Assembly (NCBI RefSeq): GCF_010731855.1
Contig: NZ_AP022620.1
Coordinates: forward strand, 1,736,001-1,800,000
Direction: 5' to 3'
DNA length: 64,000 nucleotides
From: Mycolicibacterium anyangense
GTDB lineage: Bacteria; Actinomycetota; Actinomycetes; Mycobacteriales; Mycobacteriaceae
The notes beneath the pieces were generated by a model. It saw only the letters and a list, made by a program, of their open reading frames with translations. It was not told where the DNA came from and searched no databases. Shown piece by piece: positions 8,112 to 18,099 of this stretch (the stretch's first letter is position 1; each line of letters opens with the position of its first letter). A program made the position numbers and the translations under genes.

Positions 8112-11100
8112 ATGACCGTCACCACGAGTCGGCCAACCTCACGGTTCCGCTGGGTGCCCGCGGCAGCAGGGTGGATCATCGGCGTCATCGCGAGCCTGTC
8201 GCTGCTGTCCAGCGTCTCGCCGTTGCTGCGGCACATCATCAGGGTTCCGCGGGAGTTCATCAACGACTACATCTTCAACTTCCCGGACACCAGCTTCGCG
8301 TGGGCATTCGTGCTCGGCCTGCTCGCGGCCGCACTGGCCGCCCGCAAGCGCATCGCCTGGTGGATCCTGGTGTTCTACATGGCCGCCGCCTCGGTGTGGA
8401 ACGCGCTGGACCTGTTGACCGGAGGGGAAACCGAAGCCGTCGACATCGGCGAGGTCATCGGTCTGGTCTTCCACGTGGCCGCCATCGGTTTCCTGCTGCT
8501 GGCCTACCGCGAATTCTGGGCCCGGGTCCGCCGCGGAGCGCTGCTCAAGGCGGCCGCGACCCTGGTCGCCGGGATGGCCATCGGCACCGTCGTCGGCTGG
8601 GGTCTGCTGGAACTGTCCCCGGGGACGCTGGCCCGCGAAGACCGATTCTGGTACGCGCTCAACCGGGTCGGTGCGTTCGCCGGCGCGGGCGCCGATGCCT
8701 TCACCGGGCACCCCCACGTCTTCGTCAACGCGCTGCTCGGCCTGTTCGGGGCGCTCGCGCTGATGGTGGCCGCGATCGTGCTGTTCCAGTCCCAGCGAGC
8801 CGACAACGCACTCACCGGCGAGGACGAGTCGGCCATCCGGGGACTTCTCGAGAACTACGGCAAGAACGATTCACTGGGCTACTTCGCGACCCGCCGCGAC
8901 AAGTCGGTGGTGTTCGCGCCCAACGGCCGCGCGGCGATCACCTATCGCGTCGAGGTCGGCGTGTGTCTGGCCAGTGGCGACCCGATCGGGGACCCGCGCG
9001 CCTGGCAGGCGGCCATCGGCGCATGGCTGGACCTGTGCCAGACCTATGGGTGGGCTCCCGGTGTGATGGGTGCGAGTTCCACCGGCGCGCAAGCGTTTCG
9101 GGAAGCCGGGCTCAATGCCCTCCAGCTCGGCGACGAGGCCATCCTCTACCCGGACAAGTTCCATCTGTCCGGGTCGGACATGCGCGCGGTGCGCCAGGCC
9201 GTCACCCGGGCCCGCCGGGCCGGTCTGACGGTGCGGATGCGCCGGCACCGCGACTTCTCCGCCGAGGAGATGGCCGCGGTGATCAAGCGCGCCGACACCT
9301 GGCGGGACACCGAGACCGAACGCGGCTTCTCGATGGCGCTGGGCCGGCTCGGCGACGCCGCCGACGGCGACTGCCTGCTGGTCGAGGCCGTCGAGGGCGA
9401 CCCGGGAAATAGCTCCGGTGAGGTGGTGGCGATGCTCTCGCTCGTGCCGTGGGGTAACAACGGGCTGTCGCTTGATCTGATGCGCCGGTCGCCGCAGTCC
9501 CCCAACGGCACCATCGAACTGATGGTCAGTGAACTCATGCAGAACGCCGAAGACATTGGTGTGAGCCGGGTTTCACTCAACTTCGCCATGTTCCGGTCGG
9601 CCTTCGAACAAGGTGCGCAGCTCGGTGCAGGCCCGGTGGCGCGGTTGTGGCGGGCGCTGCTGGTGTTCTTCTCCAAATGGTGGCAGCTGGAGACGCTGTA
9701 CCGGTCGAACATGAAGTACCAGCCGCAGTGGGTGCCGCGTTACGCCTGTTACGAGGACGCCCGGCTGATCCCGCGGGTCGGAGTGGCCTCGGTGATCGCC
9801 GAGGGCTTCCTGGTGCTGCCGTTCACCCGGCGCGGCAAGCAGCACACCGGCCACCACTCGTCGGTGCCGCACGACCTGGCCGCCAGCGGCCGCCTGCATG
9901 CCGACGGCAGTGCCCCCGACACCGATCGCCTGGCCACGCAGCCGGTGGGCGAGGCCGCCGAAGCGCGGCTGCCCGATCAGGTTCGGGTCCGGATGGCGAA
10001 ATTGAAAGCTCTGCAAGACAAGGGTATCGACGCCTATCCAGTCGGCACGCCGCCGACCCACACCGTGGCCCAGGCGCTGGCCGAGGCAGATGATGTCCAT
10101 CTCACCGTTGCCGGCCGCATCCTGCGCACCCGCGATTACGGCGGTGTGGTGTTCGCGCAGTTGCGCGACTGGTCCGGCGATGTGCAGCTGCTGCTGGACA
10201 AGTCGGCACTCGACGGGACCGCCGAGGATTTCGCCGGCGTGGATCTCGGCGATCTGGTCGAGGCCGGCGGGCACATGGGCTACAGCAAGAACGGCACCCG
10301 GTCGCTGATCGTGCAGCACTGGCGGATGCTGGGAAAGTGCCTGCGGCCACTGCCCGACAAGCGCAAGGGCCTGCAGGATCCGGAGGCACGGGTGCGGGCC
10401 CGCTACGTCGACCTGGCCATCAACCCCGAGGCGCGTGATCTGATCCGGGCCCGTAGCAATGTCCTGCATGCCATCCGGGAAACGTTGTTCGCCAAGGGTT
10501 TTCTGGAAGTCGAGACCCCGATCCTGCAGCAGATCCACGGTGGGGCCAATGCCCGTCCGTTCGTCACCCACATCAACGCCTACGACCTGGATCTGTATCT
10601 GCGCATCGCCCCTGAGCTCTATCTCAAGAGGCTTTGTGTCGGCGGTGTCGAGCGGGTCTTCGAACTCGGTCGCGCATTCCGCAACGAAGGCGTGGATTTC
10701 AGCCACAACCCCGAGTTCACCCTGCTGGAGGCCTATCAGGCACACGCCGACTACCGGGTGTGGATCGACGGGTGCCGGGAGCTCATCCAGAACGCGGCGA
10801 TCGCCGCCAACGGCTCGGCGGTGGTGATGCGACCCGTGCAAGGCGGTGCAGCCGACGGCGCGCTCGCGCCCGTCGACATCTCCGGGACGTGGGCGGTCAA
10901 GACCGTCCACGACGCGGTGTCGGAGGCACTCGGGGAACAGATCGACGCCCAGACCGAGCTGCCGGTGCTGCGCCGGCTCTGCGACGCCGCCGCGGTGCCC
11001 TACCTGACGCACTGGGACGCCGGCGCGGTGGTGCTGGAGCTCTACGAACGGTTGGTCGAGGACCGCACCGAGGCGCCCACGTTCTACACCGACTTCCCCA

Positions 11101-11429
11101 CCTCCGTCTCGCCGCTGACCCGGCCGCACCGCAGCAAGCCCGGGGTCGCCGAGCGCTGGGACCTGGTGGCCTGGGGTGTCGAGCTGGGGACCGCCTACAG
11201 CGAGCTCACCGACCCGGTGGAACAGCGCCGCCGGTTGCTCGAGCAGTCGCTGCTGGCCGCCGATGGCGACCCCGAGGCGATGGAGCTCGACGAGGACTTC
11301 CTGCAGGCGATGGAGTACGCGATGCCGCCGACCGGCGGCCTGGGCGTGGGCGTGGATCGTGTCGTCATGATGATCACCGGCCGTAGCATCCGCGAGACGC
11401 TGCCGTTCCCGCTGGCCAAGCCCCGCTGA
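8112..11429 (+). CDS. lysX: Bifunctional lysyl-tRNA synthetase / lysylphosphatidylglycerol synthase
   Basis: This 1105-residue protein fuses two machines. Residues 1 to about 240 hold several membrane helices. About 245-600 is the MprF-type DUF2156 aminoacyl transferase domain. From about 630 there is a lysyl-tRNA synthetase: an OB fold ([22 protein letters not shown] region) and a class II catalytic core with [20 protein letters not shown] (motif 2) and [11 protein letters not shown] (motif 3). LysX charges tRNA-Lys and moves lysine onto phosphatidylglycerol, reducing surface negative charge and giving resistance to cationic peptides; it affects virulence in M. tuberculosis. The ATG at 8112 lies 9 nt after TATCCT, a likely -10 box, so a near-leaderless mRNA is expected. 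Confidence 0.96.
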   Translation: MTVTTSRPTSRFRWVPAAAGWIIGVIASLSLLSSVSPLLRHIIRVPREFINDYIFNFPDTSFAWAFVLGLLAAALAARKRIAWWILVFYMAAASVWNALDLLTGGETEAVDIGEVIGLVFHVAAIGFLLLAYREFWARVRRGALLKAAATLVAGMAIGTVVGWGLLELSPGTLAREDRFWYALNRVGAFAGAGADAFTGHPHVFVNALLGLFGALALMVAAIVLFQSQRADNALTGEDESAIRGLLENYGKNDSLGYFATRRDKSVVFAPNGRAAITYRVEVGVCLASGDPIGDPRAWQAAIGAWLDLCQTYGWAPGVMGASSTGAQAFREAGLNALQLGDEAILYPDKFHLSGSDMRAVRQAVTRARRAGLTVRMRRHRDFSAEEMAAVIKRADTWRDTETERGFSMALGRLGDAADGDCLLVEAVEGDPGNSSGEVVAMLSLVPWGNNGLSLDLMRRSPQSPNGTIELMVSELMQNAEDIGVSRVSLNFAMFRSAFEQGAQLGAGPVARLWRALLVFFSKWWQLETLYRSNMKYQPQWVPRYACYEDARLIPRVGVASVIAEGFLVLPFTRRGKQHTGHHSSVPHDLAASGRLHADGSAPDTDRLATQPVGEAAEARLPDQVRVRMAKLKALQDKGIDAYPVGTPPTHTVAQALAEADDVHLTVAGRILRTRDYGGVVFAQLRDWSGDVQLLLDKSALDGTAEDFAGVDLGDLVEAGGHMGYSKNGTRSLIVQHWRMLGKCLRPLPDKRKGLQDPEARVRARYVDLAINPEARDLIRARSNVLHAIRETLFAKGFLEVETPILQQIHGGANARPFVTHINAYDLDLYLRIAPELYLKRLCVGGVERVFELGRAFRNEGVDFSHNPEFTLLEAYQAHADYRVWIDGCRELIQNAAIAANGSAVVMRPVQGGAADGALAPVDISGTWAVKTVHDAVSEALGEQIDAQTELPVLRRLCDAAAVPYLTHWDAGAVVLELYERLVEDRTEAPTFYTDFPTSVSPLTRPHRSKPGVAERWDLVAWGVELGTAYSELTDPVEQRRRLLEQSLLAADGDPEAMELDEDFLQAMEYAMPPTGGLGVGVDRVVMMITGRSIRETLPFPLAKPR

Positions 11430-11500
11430 GCCACCGATATTGACGCCGGCTCACGGCAGGCTCACAGCGACCTCCCAGAAAGTTTGGTCACGATAGAGCG

Positions 11501-13000
11501 GTGACATCTTCGACGACGATGGTCGCCGACACGTTCCTGGCGGACACGGCGAGTCCGTTCCCGCAACACATTTCGCTGATGCACGGCTGGGTACCGCTGA
11601 TCGCCCAGATCGTGGCAGGCGTCGTGCTGGTGCTGGCGATCGGTTGGCGGTCCCGCCGCTGGCGACTGTTGTGGGTGCCACTGGCGGTGGCCCTCGGCGC
11701 ACTGCTGGCCGGCTACGCCTACTGGAGCATCGCCGACGACGGCCTGGCCGGCGACCCCGCACCGCATCAACTGTGGGTGTGGATCGCCGTGACCGGGGTG
11801 GCCGCCACTGTCGCCGTCGTGGGGTGGCGCGGCGCACGCTGGTGGCGACGCGGTATGTCGGTTCTCGCGATACCACTGTGCGCCCTGTCCGCGGCGCTGA
11901 TGCTCAACCTCTGGGTCGGCTACTTCCCCACCGTCCAGACGGCGTGGAATCAGCTCACCGCCGGGCCGCTGCCCGATCAGACCGACCGTGCCACCGTGAC
12001 CGCCATGGTGGCCCACCATGCCGTCCCGCCCACCGGCACCGTGCTGTCGGTGAACATCCCCTCGGACGCTTCACATTTCAAGCACCGCAGCGAGTGGGTG
12101 TACCTGCCGCCCGCCTACTTCGCCACCGACCCGCCGCCGAAGTTGCCGACGGTGATGATGATCGGGGGCGAGTTCAACACCCCGGCCGACTGGCTGCGGG
12201 CCGGTAACGCGATCAAGACCATCGACCAGTTCGCCGCCGCGCACCACGGTAATGCGCCGGTGTTCGTGTTCGTCGACTCCGGTGGGTCGTTCAACAACGA
12301 CACCGAATGTGTGAACGGTCCGCGCGGCAACGCCGCCGACCACCTCACCAAGGACGTCGTGCCGTTCATGGAGTCCAACTTCGGCGTGAGCGCCGACCGC
12401 GCACGGTGGGGCGTCGTCGGCTGGTCGATGGGCGGCACGTGTGCGGTCGACCTGGCGACCATGCATCCGGACATGTTCAGCTCGATCGTCGACATCGCCG
12501 GTGATTTCGCGCCCAACTCCGGGACGAAGATCCAGACGATCGACCGGTTGTTCGGCGGTGACGCCGCCGCGTACGCCTCGTTCGACCCGGCGACGGTGAT
12601 CACCAAACACGGTCCCTATCAAGGTATCTCGGCCTGGTTCGCTATCTCTGGTACCCCGTCCAACCGGCCCACGACACCGCAGACGATCACGGTGGGCGCC
12701 ACCGGGCTCGGCGGGCGCGACGCCAACCCGAACCCCGGCGACCAGACCACCGCGGCCAACACCCTGTGCGCGCTGGGCAGCGCGGACGGTATCAACTGTG
12801 CGGTGGTGGCCCAGCCGGGCAAGCACGACTGGCCGTTCGCCGCTCGGGTGTTCACCGCCGCGCTGCCGTGGCTGGCGGGTCAGATCGGCACACCCGAGGT
12901 GCCGCCGGTGGCGTTGCCGGTGCCGCCGGTGCGGCCGCCGGGGCCGGTGACGATCGCGGCTGCCGGACCGCCGCCACCGTTGCAGGCGGCAGCGCGCTGA
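11501..13000 (+). CDS. Membrane-anchored alpha/beta hydrolase (antigen 85/esterase D-like)
   Basis: The 499-residue protein has three to four hydrophobic segments in the first 150 residues and then an esterase domain of the PF00756 type. The nucleophile elbow is GWSMGGTC with Ser309, and a likely catalytic His lies in QPGKHDWPFAA near the end. A Gly-Ser-rich oxyanion region reads FVFVDSGGSFNND. The C-terminus is Pro/Val-rich. It corresponds in position to Rv1639c of M. tuberculosis, next to lysX. The family includes mycolyltransferases and cell-envelope esterases; the substrate here is unknown. The start is GTG at 11501. Confidence 0.82.
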   Translation: MTSSTTMVADTFLADTASPFPQHISLMHGWVPLIAQIVAGVVLVLAIGWRSRRWRLLWVPLAVALGALLAGYAYWSIADDGLAGDPAPHQLWVWIAVTGVAATVAVVGWRGARWWRRGMSVLAIPLCALSAALMLNLWVGYFPTVQTAWNQLTAGPLPDQTDRATVTAMVAHHAVPPTGTVLSVNIPSDASHFKHRSEWVYLPPAYFATDPPPKLPTVMMIGGEFNTPADWLRAGNAIKTIDQFAAAHHGNAPVFVFVDSGGSFNNDTECVNGPRGNAADHLTKDVVPFMESNFGVSADRARWGVVGWSMGGTCAVDLATMHPDMFSSIVDIAGDFAPNSGTKIQTIDRLFGGDAAAYASFDPATVITKHGPYQGISAWFAISGTPSNRPTTPQTITVGATGLGGRDANPNPGDQTTAANTLCALGSADGINCAVVAQPGKHDWPFAARVFTAALPWLAGQIGTPEVPPVALPVPPVRPPGPVTIAAAGPPPPLQAAAR

Positions 13001-13040
13001 GTCATCGGGACGATGGCCCGCCGGGAGTACCGTGACTGCT

Positions 13041-13343
13041 ATGGCCGACGACTACATCCCCCGCCACGCCAAGCCGGAACCCGAGACGCCTCCAGTGCCG
13101 GCGCAGCCACCGATGCCCGCGCCTGCGGTGGACACCGGCTACACCCCCGACGGAGTACCGACGTTCGACTCGGTCCGAGAGAAGATCGAGACGCGGTACG
13201 GAACTGCTCTGGGCTCAGCGGAATTGGATGCCGAGACTCCCGAGGGACGCAGCATCGAGGAGCAGTACGAGGCGCGCCAGAAAGCGGCGCACGACAGGCT
13301 CGAGGCGATCCGCGCCTCGATGCGCAACCAGGACAACTCGTGA
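13041..13343 (+). CDS. Small conserved hypothetical protein
   Basis: This 100-residue hydrophilic protein has a Pro-rich first third (EPETPPVPAQPPMPAP) followed by a charged helical part with EGRSIEEQYEARQKAAHDRL (two pieces: EGRSIEEQYEARQ, AAHDRL). It sits at the Rv1638A position between uvrA and the esterase. I do not recognise a domain. TACCGT at 13028-13033 ends 7 nt before the ATG, which favours the ATG over an in-frame GTG at 13032 that overlaps that box. Confidence 0.7.
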   Translation: MADDYIPRHAKPEPETPPVPAQPPMPAPAVDTGYTPDGVPTFDSVREKIETRYGTALGSAELDAETPEGRSIEEQYEARQKAAHDRLEAIRASMRNQDNS

Positions 13344-13379
13344 CCCTCGGCGCCCAGGACTGAGTGTCCACTTCTGCCT

Positions 13380-13952
13380 TCACCCCTCGAGATCGCCAAT
13401 CCGGCGCGCCAGCGTCTGGCCGAGGCCGGCGAGCATCTGGCTGGGACGCTGTTGCTCACCCTGCTGCGCCCCGAGAAGGACAATGGCACCGGTGAGCACC
13501 GGCTGCAACCACTGCAGGTAGCGCAGCGTCCGCTGGGCTACGGCGACATCATCGGGAGTCGACGGACGCGGGTCGGTGGCACCTTCGACGGAATGCCCTT
13601 GGCCCTGAGCGGCTTTGGCCCCAAGGACCCCACTCGATACGGTGACAGCCAGGGCTGCGCCGGTGACGGCCAGCTTGGCCGCGGTGTTGGCCTTTACTCC
13701 GGACTGATATTCGGCACGGTTTCGGTTGGCGGACAGGATGCCGATGCCCCCGACGATGTGAGCGCCAATCGCCAGCGCATTGACCGGGGTCCACTTCCCC
13801 CATCCGACCGCGGCCACCCTGGCACGGTCGCGAGGGTCGCGGACGGCGGCGGCGGCGCCGTTGACACCGACCGCTCCCATCAGCGATCCGCCGAACCATG
13901 CAGCGGCGCCAAGATCGTGAAGTGCGCGGACCAGGGTATTGCGCGACGACAT
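13380..13952 (-). CDS. Small integral membrane protein, function unknown
   Basis: The 190-residue protein has about four hydrophobic segments (for example LGAAAWFGGSLMGAVGVNGAAAA, shortened here to LGAAAWFGGSLMGAVG, then NALAIGAHIVGGIGILSA, KLAVTGAALAVTVSSGVLGA and LQWLQPVLTGAIVLLGA). A clear ribosome-binding site, GGAGGACTCTC, precedes the ATG at 13952 and rejects a longer reading from 14084. It is downstream of uvrA on the same strand with a 197-bp gap, so co-transcription is uncertain. No catalytic motif is visible. Confidence 0.75.
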   Translation of the reverse strand: MSSRNTLVRALHDLGAAAWFGGSLMGAVGVNGAAAAVRDPRDRARVAAVGWGKWTPVNALAIGAHIVGGIGILSANRNRAEYQSGVKANTAAKLAVTGAALAVTVSSGVLGAKAAQGQGHSVEGATDPRPSTPDDVAVAQRTLRYLQWLQPVLTGAIVLLGAQQGEQQRPSQMLAGLGQTLARRIGDLEG

Positions 13953-14149
13953 GAGAGTCCTCCGGGGTAGGCGGCGAACCAGCCACGCAAGCCCGTCGGT
14001 ACAGGCAGCGCGGTGAGGCGCACCGGCGGTGGTGAGCGACTGCCCACCACGGTGCGAATACACCGAATGCGGCGCACCAAACACGATCCGGTGTGACGGT
14101 TTTCGGATGCGACGCAGCGGCCGCGCCGATCACGTCACGGTCGAATTGC

Positions 14150-17071
14150 TCAGGCGCTGACCTTGCGCCGCCGGGTGGCGGTACGTTTCGGCGCCGGTGC
14201 AGGCTCCGGAGCGGAGGCCGACAGGATCTCCGAAAGGAATTTGCCGGTGTAGCTCTCCGGCACCGCCGCGACGTCTTCGGGTGTGCCCTGTGCGACCACC
14301 GTCCCGCCGCCGGCGCCGCCTTCTGGGCCCATGTCGATGATCCAGTCCGAGGTCTTGATGACGTCGAGGTTGTGTTCGATGACGATCACCGAATTACCTT
14401 TGTCCACAAGGCCATTGATCACCTTGAGTAGCTTTCGGATGTCCTCGAAGTGCAGGCCGGTGGTGGGCTCGTCGAGGATGTAGACTGTGCGGCCGGTCGA
14501 GCGCTTCTGCAGTTCGGCGGCCAGCTTGACGCGCTGGGCCTCACCGCCGGACAGGGTGGGGGCCGGCTGGCCCAGCCGCACGTAACCCAGGCCGACGTCG
14601 ACGAGCGTGCGCAGGTACCGGTGGATACCGGTGATCGGTTCGAAGAACTCCGCGGCGTCCTCGATCGACATGTCGAGCACCTCGGAGATGGTCTTGCCCT
14701 TGTAATGCACCTCGAGAGTCTCCCGGTTGTACCGGGCGCCGTGGCAGACCTCGCAGGGGACGTAGACGTCCGGCAGGAAGTTCATCTCGATCTTGATGGT
14801 GCCGTCGCCCGAACATGCTTCGCAGCGGCCACCTTTGACGTTGAACGAGAACCGGCCGGGCTGATAGCCGCGGACCTTCGCCTCGGTGGTGGCGGCGAAC
14901 AACGTGCGGATCTTGTCGAACACCCCGGTGTAGGTGGCCGGGTTGGACCGCGGCGTGCGGCCGATCGGTGACTGGTCGACGCGGACCAGCTTGTCGACGT
15001 GTTCGAGGCCGTTGATCCGGGTGTGCCGACCGGGTACCTGGCGGGCACCGTTGAGCTTGTTGGCCAGGACCGCGGCCAGGATGTCGTTGACCAGCGTCGA
15101 CTTTCCCGACCCCGACACGCCCGTCACCGCCGACAGCACCCCGAGCGGGAAGGCCACGTCGATGTCACGCAGATTGTGTTCGCGGGCACCCACGACGGTG
15201 AGCTGCCTGCGCCGGTCGGTGGGCCGGCGAATGTCCGGCACGTCGATGCGCTGCCGCCCAGACAGGTACGCACCGGTGATGGAGTCGGCGTTCTTCAGCA
15301 GCTCCTGGTAGGGACCGCTGTGCACCACCCGGCCGCCGTGCTCACCGGCCGCCGGACCGATGTCGACCACCCAGTCGGAATGGGCGATGGTGTCCTCGTC
15401 ATGTTCGACGACGATCAAGGTGTTGCCCAGATCCCTTAGCCGCGTGAGAGTTTCGATCAGCCGGCGGTTGTCCCGCTGATGCAGCCCGATGGAGGGCTCG
15501 TCGAGCACGTAGAGCACCCCGACCAGACCGGAGCCGATCTGGGTCGCCAGCCGGATCCGCTGCGCCTCACCGCCGGACAACGTGCCCGCCGCGCGGGCCA
15601 GCGACAGATACTCCAGGCCAACGTCGAGCAAAAAGCCCAGCCGCGACTGGACCTCCTTGAGGACCTGACCGGCGATCGCCTGCTCGCGGGGGCCCAGGGT
15701 GAGTTCGTTGAGGAAATCCGAGCAGTCGGCGATGGACAGGTCGCAGACCTCGGCGATCGACTTGGCGCCGCGCTCCCCCGCCGCCAGCGTCACCGCCAGG
15801 ATCTCTGGCTTGAGCCGCGTGCCGTCGCACTCCGGGCACGGAACGTCACGCATGAAGCCCTCGTAGCGTTCCTTCATCTGCTCGGACTCGGTCTGTTCCA
15901 TCCGCCGCTGCAGGAAGGCCATCACGCCTTCGAAGTCGGCGTAGTACGAGCGAGTTCGACCGTAGCGGTTCTTGTAACGGACGTGGACCTGTTCGTCGCA
16001 GCCCTCCAGGATCGCCTTGCGGGCTTTGGCCGGCAGCTTGCGCCAGGGCGTGTTGGTGTCGAAACCCAGCGCCTCACCGAGGCCGGCGAGCATGCGGGTG
16101 AAGTACTCGGCGTTATGGCCCATCGACCACGGCGCCACCGCTCCTTCGGCCAGCGTCAGCTCCGGGTCGGGCACCACGAGCTCAGGGTCGACTTCCTTGC
16201 GGATGCCCAGGCCGCTGCATTCCGGGCAGGCGCCGTAGGGCGAGTTGAACGAGAACGACCTGGGCTCGAGGTCGTCGACCGCGAGCGGGTGCCCGTTGGG
16301 GCAGGCCAGCTTCTCGGAGAACCGCTGCTCCCGGTGCGGATGGTCGTCTTCCCGGTCGACGAACTCCAGGACGACGATGCCGTCAGCCAGGTTCAGCGCC
16401 GTCTCCACCGAATCGGTGAGCCGTTGCTTGGAGCTGGCCTTGACGGTCAGCCGGTCGACGACCACCTCGATGTCGTGCTTCTCTTGCTTCTTCAGCTTGG
16501 GCGGGTCGGTGAGCGGGTGCACCACACCGTCGACCCGGACCCGGCTGTAGCCCTGGGTGTTGAGCTTGTCGAACAGGTCGACGAATTCGCCCTTGCGGGT
16601 ACGCACCACAGGCGCCAGCACCTGGAACCGGAGTCCCTCGTCCATGGCCAGCACCTGGTCGACGATCTGCTGTGGGGTCTGCCGGGCGATCCGCTCGCCG
16701 CAGACCGGGCAGTGCGGGGTGCCCGCCCTGGCGTAGAGCAGACGCAGGTAGTCGTACACCTCGGTGATGGTGCCGACCGTCGACCGCGGGTTGCGGTTGG
16801 TGGACTTCTGGTCGATCGACACCGCGGGCGACAGACCCTCGATGAAGTCGACGTCCGGCTTGTCCATCTGGCCGAGGAACTGACGGGCGTAGGCACTCAG
16901 CGACTCGACGTAGCGACGCTGCCCCTCGGCGAAGATGGTGTCGAACGCCAGCGACGATTTGCCGGAGCCGGACAGCCCGGTGAACACGATGAGACTGTCG
17001 CGGGGCAGGTCCAGATCGACGCTCCGCAGGTTGTGCTCACGCGCGCCCTTGACGATCAGCCGGTCAGCCAC
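14150..17071 (-). CDS. uvrA: Excinuclease ABC subunit A
   Basis: The 973-residue UvrA is the damage-recognition ATPase of nucleotide excision repair. It has two ABC modules: the first Walker A is GLSGSGKSS near residue 32 and the second is GVSGSGKST near 660. Both ABC signatures read LSGGEAQR. Four-cysteine zinc modules are visible (CPVCGE at the first insertion, CPECSG, and CEACSGDG...CEVCHG). The GTG at 17071 follows GGAAGGGGAGCTG, giving the conserved N-terminus [15 protein letters not shown]; the frame is open well upstream but not conserved. Its promoter fits the PafBC-type consensus (17119-17141). Confidence 0.98.
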   Translation of the reverse strand: MADRLIVKGAREHNLRSVDLDLPRDSLIVFTGLSGSGKSSLAFDTIFAEGQRRYVESLSAYARQFLGQMDKPDVDFIEGLSPAVSIDQKSTNRNPRSTVGTITEVYDYLRLLYARAGTPHCPVCGERIARQTPQQIVDQVLAMDEGLRFQVLAPVVRTRKGEFVDLFDKLNTQGYSRVRVDGVVHPLTDPPKLKKQEKHDIEVVVDRLTVKASSKQRLTDSVETALNLADGIVVLEFVDREDDHPHREQRFSEKLACPNGHPLAVDDLEPRSFSFNSPYGACPECSGLGIRKEVDPELVVPDPELTLAEGAVAPWSMGHNAEYFTRMLAGLGEALGFDTNTPWRKLPAKARKAILEGCDEQVHVRYKNRYGRTRSYYADFEGVMAFLQRRMEQTESEQMKERYEGFMRDVPCPECDGTRLKPEILAVTLAAGERGAKSIAEVCDLSIADCSDFLNELTLGPREQAIAGQVLKEVQSRLGFLLDVGLEYLSLARAAGTLSGGEAQRIRLATQIGSGLVGVLYVLDEPSIGLHQRDNRRLIETLTRLRDLGNTLIVVEHDEDTIAHSDWVVDIGPAAGEHGGRVVHSGPYQELLKNADSITGAYLSGRQRIDVPDIRRPTDRRRQLTVVGAREHNLRDIDVAFPLGVLSAVTGVSGSGKSTLVNDILAAVLANKLNGARQVPGRHTRINGLEHVDKLVRVDQSPIGRTPRSNPATYTGVFDKIRTLFAATTEAKVRGYQPGRFSFNVKGGRCEACSGDGTIKIEMNFLPDVYVPCEVCHGARYNRETLEVHYKGKTISEVLDMSIEDAAEFFEPITGIHRYLRTLVDVGLGYVRLGQPAPTLSGGEAQRVKLAAELQKRSTGRTVYILDEPTTGLHFEDIRKLLKVINGLVDKGNSVIVIEHNLDVIKTSDWIIDMGPEGGAGGGTVVAQGTPEDVAAVPESYTGKFLSEILSASAPEPAPAPKRTATRRRKVSA

Positions 17072-17118
17072 CAGCTCCCCTTCCTGCGGGTTTTCCGGGC
17101 ACCCAATACATCGTCCCC

Positions 17119-17141
17119 ATGCTATGTCGGCCCTCCGACAA
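17119..17141 (-). promoter_or_regulatory. PafBC-type (RecA-NDp) promoter of uvrA
   Basis: On the minus strand the sequence reads TTGTCGGAG, eight bases, then TAGCAT. The published PafBC-dependent consensus is TTGTCRGTG-N8-TAnnnT; this site matches 8 of 9 bases in the upstream block with exact spacing and a perfect -10 form. Transcription would start about 45 nt before the uvrA GTG. No LexA-type palindrome is seen in this gap. Confidence 0.7.
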
Positions 17142-17142
17142 G

Positions 17143-17148
17143 TAACGT
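17143..17148 (+). promoter_or_regulatory. -10 box (TAACGT) for the metallo-hydrolase gene
   Basis: TAACGT ends 7 nt before the GTG at 17156, predicting a near-leaderless mRNA and choosing this GTG over the one at 17147, which would lie inside the box. It abuts the divergent uvrA promoter. Confidence 0.5.
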
Positions 17149-17155
17149 GGCGGCC

Positions 17156-17833
17156 GTGACAGTCGTCGACGACACCTACACCGGACATGTCGAACCGCAG
17201 GCTTCGGCGCGCCGCACCCTGCCCGGCGCGACCATCATCAAGACCTCGGTGGGCCCCATGGATAACAACGCCTACCTGGTCACGTGTTCCTCGACCGGGC
17301 AGAGCCTGCTCATCGACGCCGCCAACGACCCGCAGCTGCTGGTCGAGCTCGTCGGCGAGCACGCGCCCAAACTGGCCCTGATCCTCACCAGCCACCAGCA
17401 CTTCGACCACTGGCAGGCGCTGGCCGCAGTGGCCGAGGCCACCGGCGCCCCGACGGCGGCCCACCAGCTCGACGCCGAACCGCTGCCGGTCACGCCGGAC
17501 CGCCTGCTGGCCGGCGGTGACACCATCGACGTCGGCGACCTCACCTTCGACGTCATCCACCTGCGGGGCCACACCCCCGGATCGGTCGCACTGGCACTGC
17601 GCCCAAGCGGCGAACGTACCGCCACGCACCTGTTCACCGGGGACTGCCTGTTCCCGGGTGGCGTCGGAAAGACTTGGGAGCCAGGCGCTTTCGAGGAGCT
17701 ACTCAGTGACGTCAGCAGCCGCCTGTTCGACGTGTACGGCGATGACACCGTGGTCTACCCCGGTCACGGCGACGACACCACGCTGGGGGCCGAGCGCCCG
17801 CATCTGCAGGACTGGCGCGAACGCGGCTGGTGA
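17156..17833 (+). CDS. Metallo-beta-lactamase fold hydrolase (glyoxalase II-like)
   Basis: The 225-residue enzyme carries the dinuclear metal signature in the form TSHQHFDHW (the usual THxHxDH with Ser before the first His), a later metal His in [11 protein letters not shown], the bridging Asp in [12 protein letters not shown], and the last His in [10 protein letters not shown]. It is the homologue of Rv1637c by position next to uvrA and the universal stress protein. Family members hydrolyse thioesters such as S-lactoylglutathione; mycobacteria use mycothiol, so a mycothiol or other acyl-thioester substrate is a reasonable inference. It is divergent from uvrA. Confidence 0.88.
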   Translation: MTVVDDTYTGHVEPQASARRTLPGATIIKTSVGPMDNNAYLVTCSSTGQSLLIDAANDPQLLVELVGEHAPKLALILTSHQHFDHWQALAAVAEATGAPTAAHQLDAEPLPVTPDRLLAGGDTIDVGDLTFDVIHLRGHTPGSVALALRPSGERTATHLFTGDCLFPGGVGKTWEPGAFEELLSDVSSRLFDVYGDDTVVYPGHGDDTTLGAERPHLQDWRERGW

Positions 17834-17871
17834 CGTCTAGTGTCGAGACCATCCACTACCAGGAGGGTCTG

Positions 17872-18093
17872 ATGGGCTTCGATCCAAAGAACGCACTCGA
17901 CGCGGCCAGGGATATCGCCACCCACGCCGTCGAGAAGGCCTCCGACATCGTCGAAGACGCCGCTCACGTGCTCCGGGGCAATGTCACCGAGGGCGTCGGT
18001 GCGATTGTTCAGGACTCCGTCGACATCGCCACCCACGCGGTGGAACGCACCAAAGAGGTGTTCACCGGCGGCGACGAAGACGTCGAGCCTTAG
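17872..18093 (+). CDS. Small helical protein with an internal duplication
   Basis: This 73-residue acidic protein starts 38 bp after the metallo-hydrolase gene behind an AGGAGGG ribosome-binding site. It contains the segment DIATHAVE twice (DIATHAVEKASD and DIATHAVERTKE), separated by about 37 residues, so it looks like two amphipathic helices of a duplicated unit. There is no signal peptide or membrane segment. It resembles in size and helical style small mycobacterial stress or antitoxin-like proteins, but I do not recognise a family. Confidence 0.6.
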   Translation: MGFDPKNALDAARDIATHAVEKASDIVEDAAHVLRGNVTEGVGAIVQDSVDIATHAVERTKEVFTGGDEDVEP

Positions 18094-18099
18094 CCGGTC

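Noticed and set aside
9573..11129. 518-codon minus-strand open frame within lysX
   Set aside because: Antisense of the lysyl-tRNA synthetase domain; composition is that of a shadow frame.
15479..17155. Long plus-strand open frame opposite uvrA that runs into the metallo-hydrolase gene
   Set aside because: It is antisense to a fully conserved gene and only the part from 17156 shows family motifs; high GC keeps antisense frames open.
17072..17155. LexA-type SOS box before uvrA
   Set aside because: No TCGAAC-N4-GTTCGA-like palindrome is present in the gap; the PafBC-type element explains damage control better.
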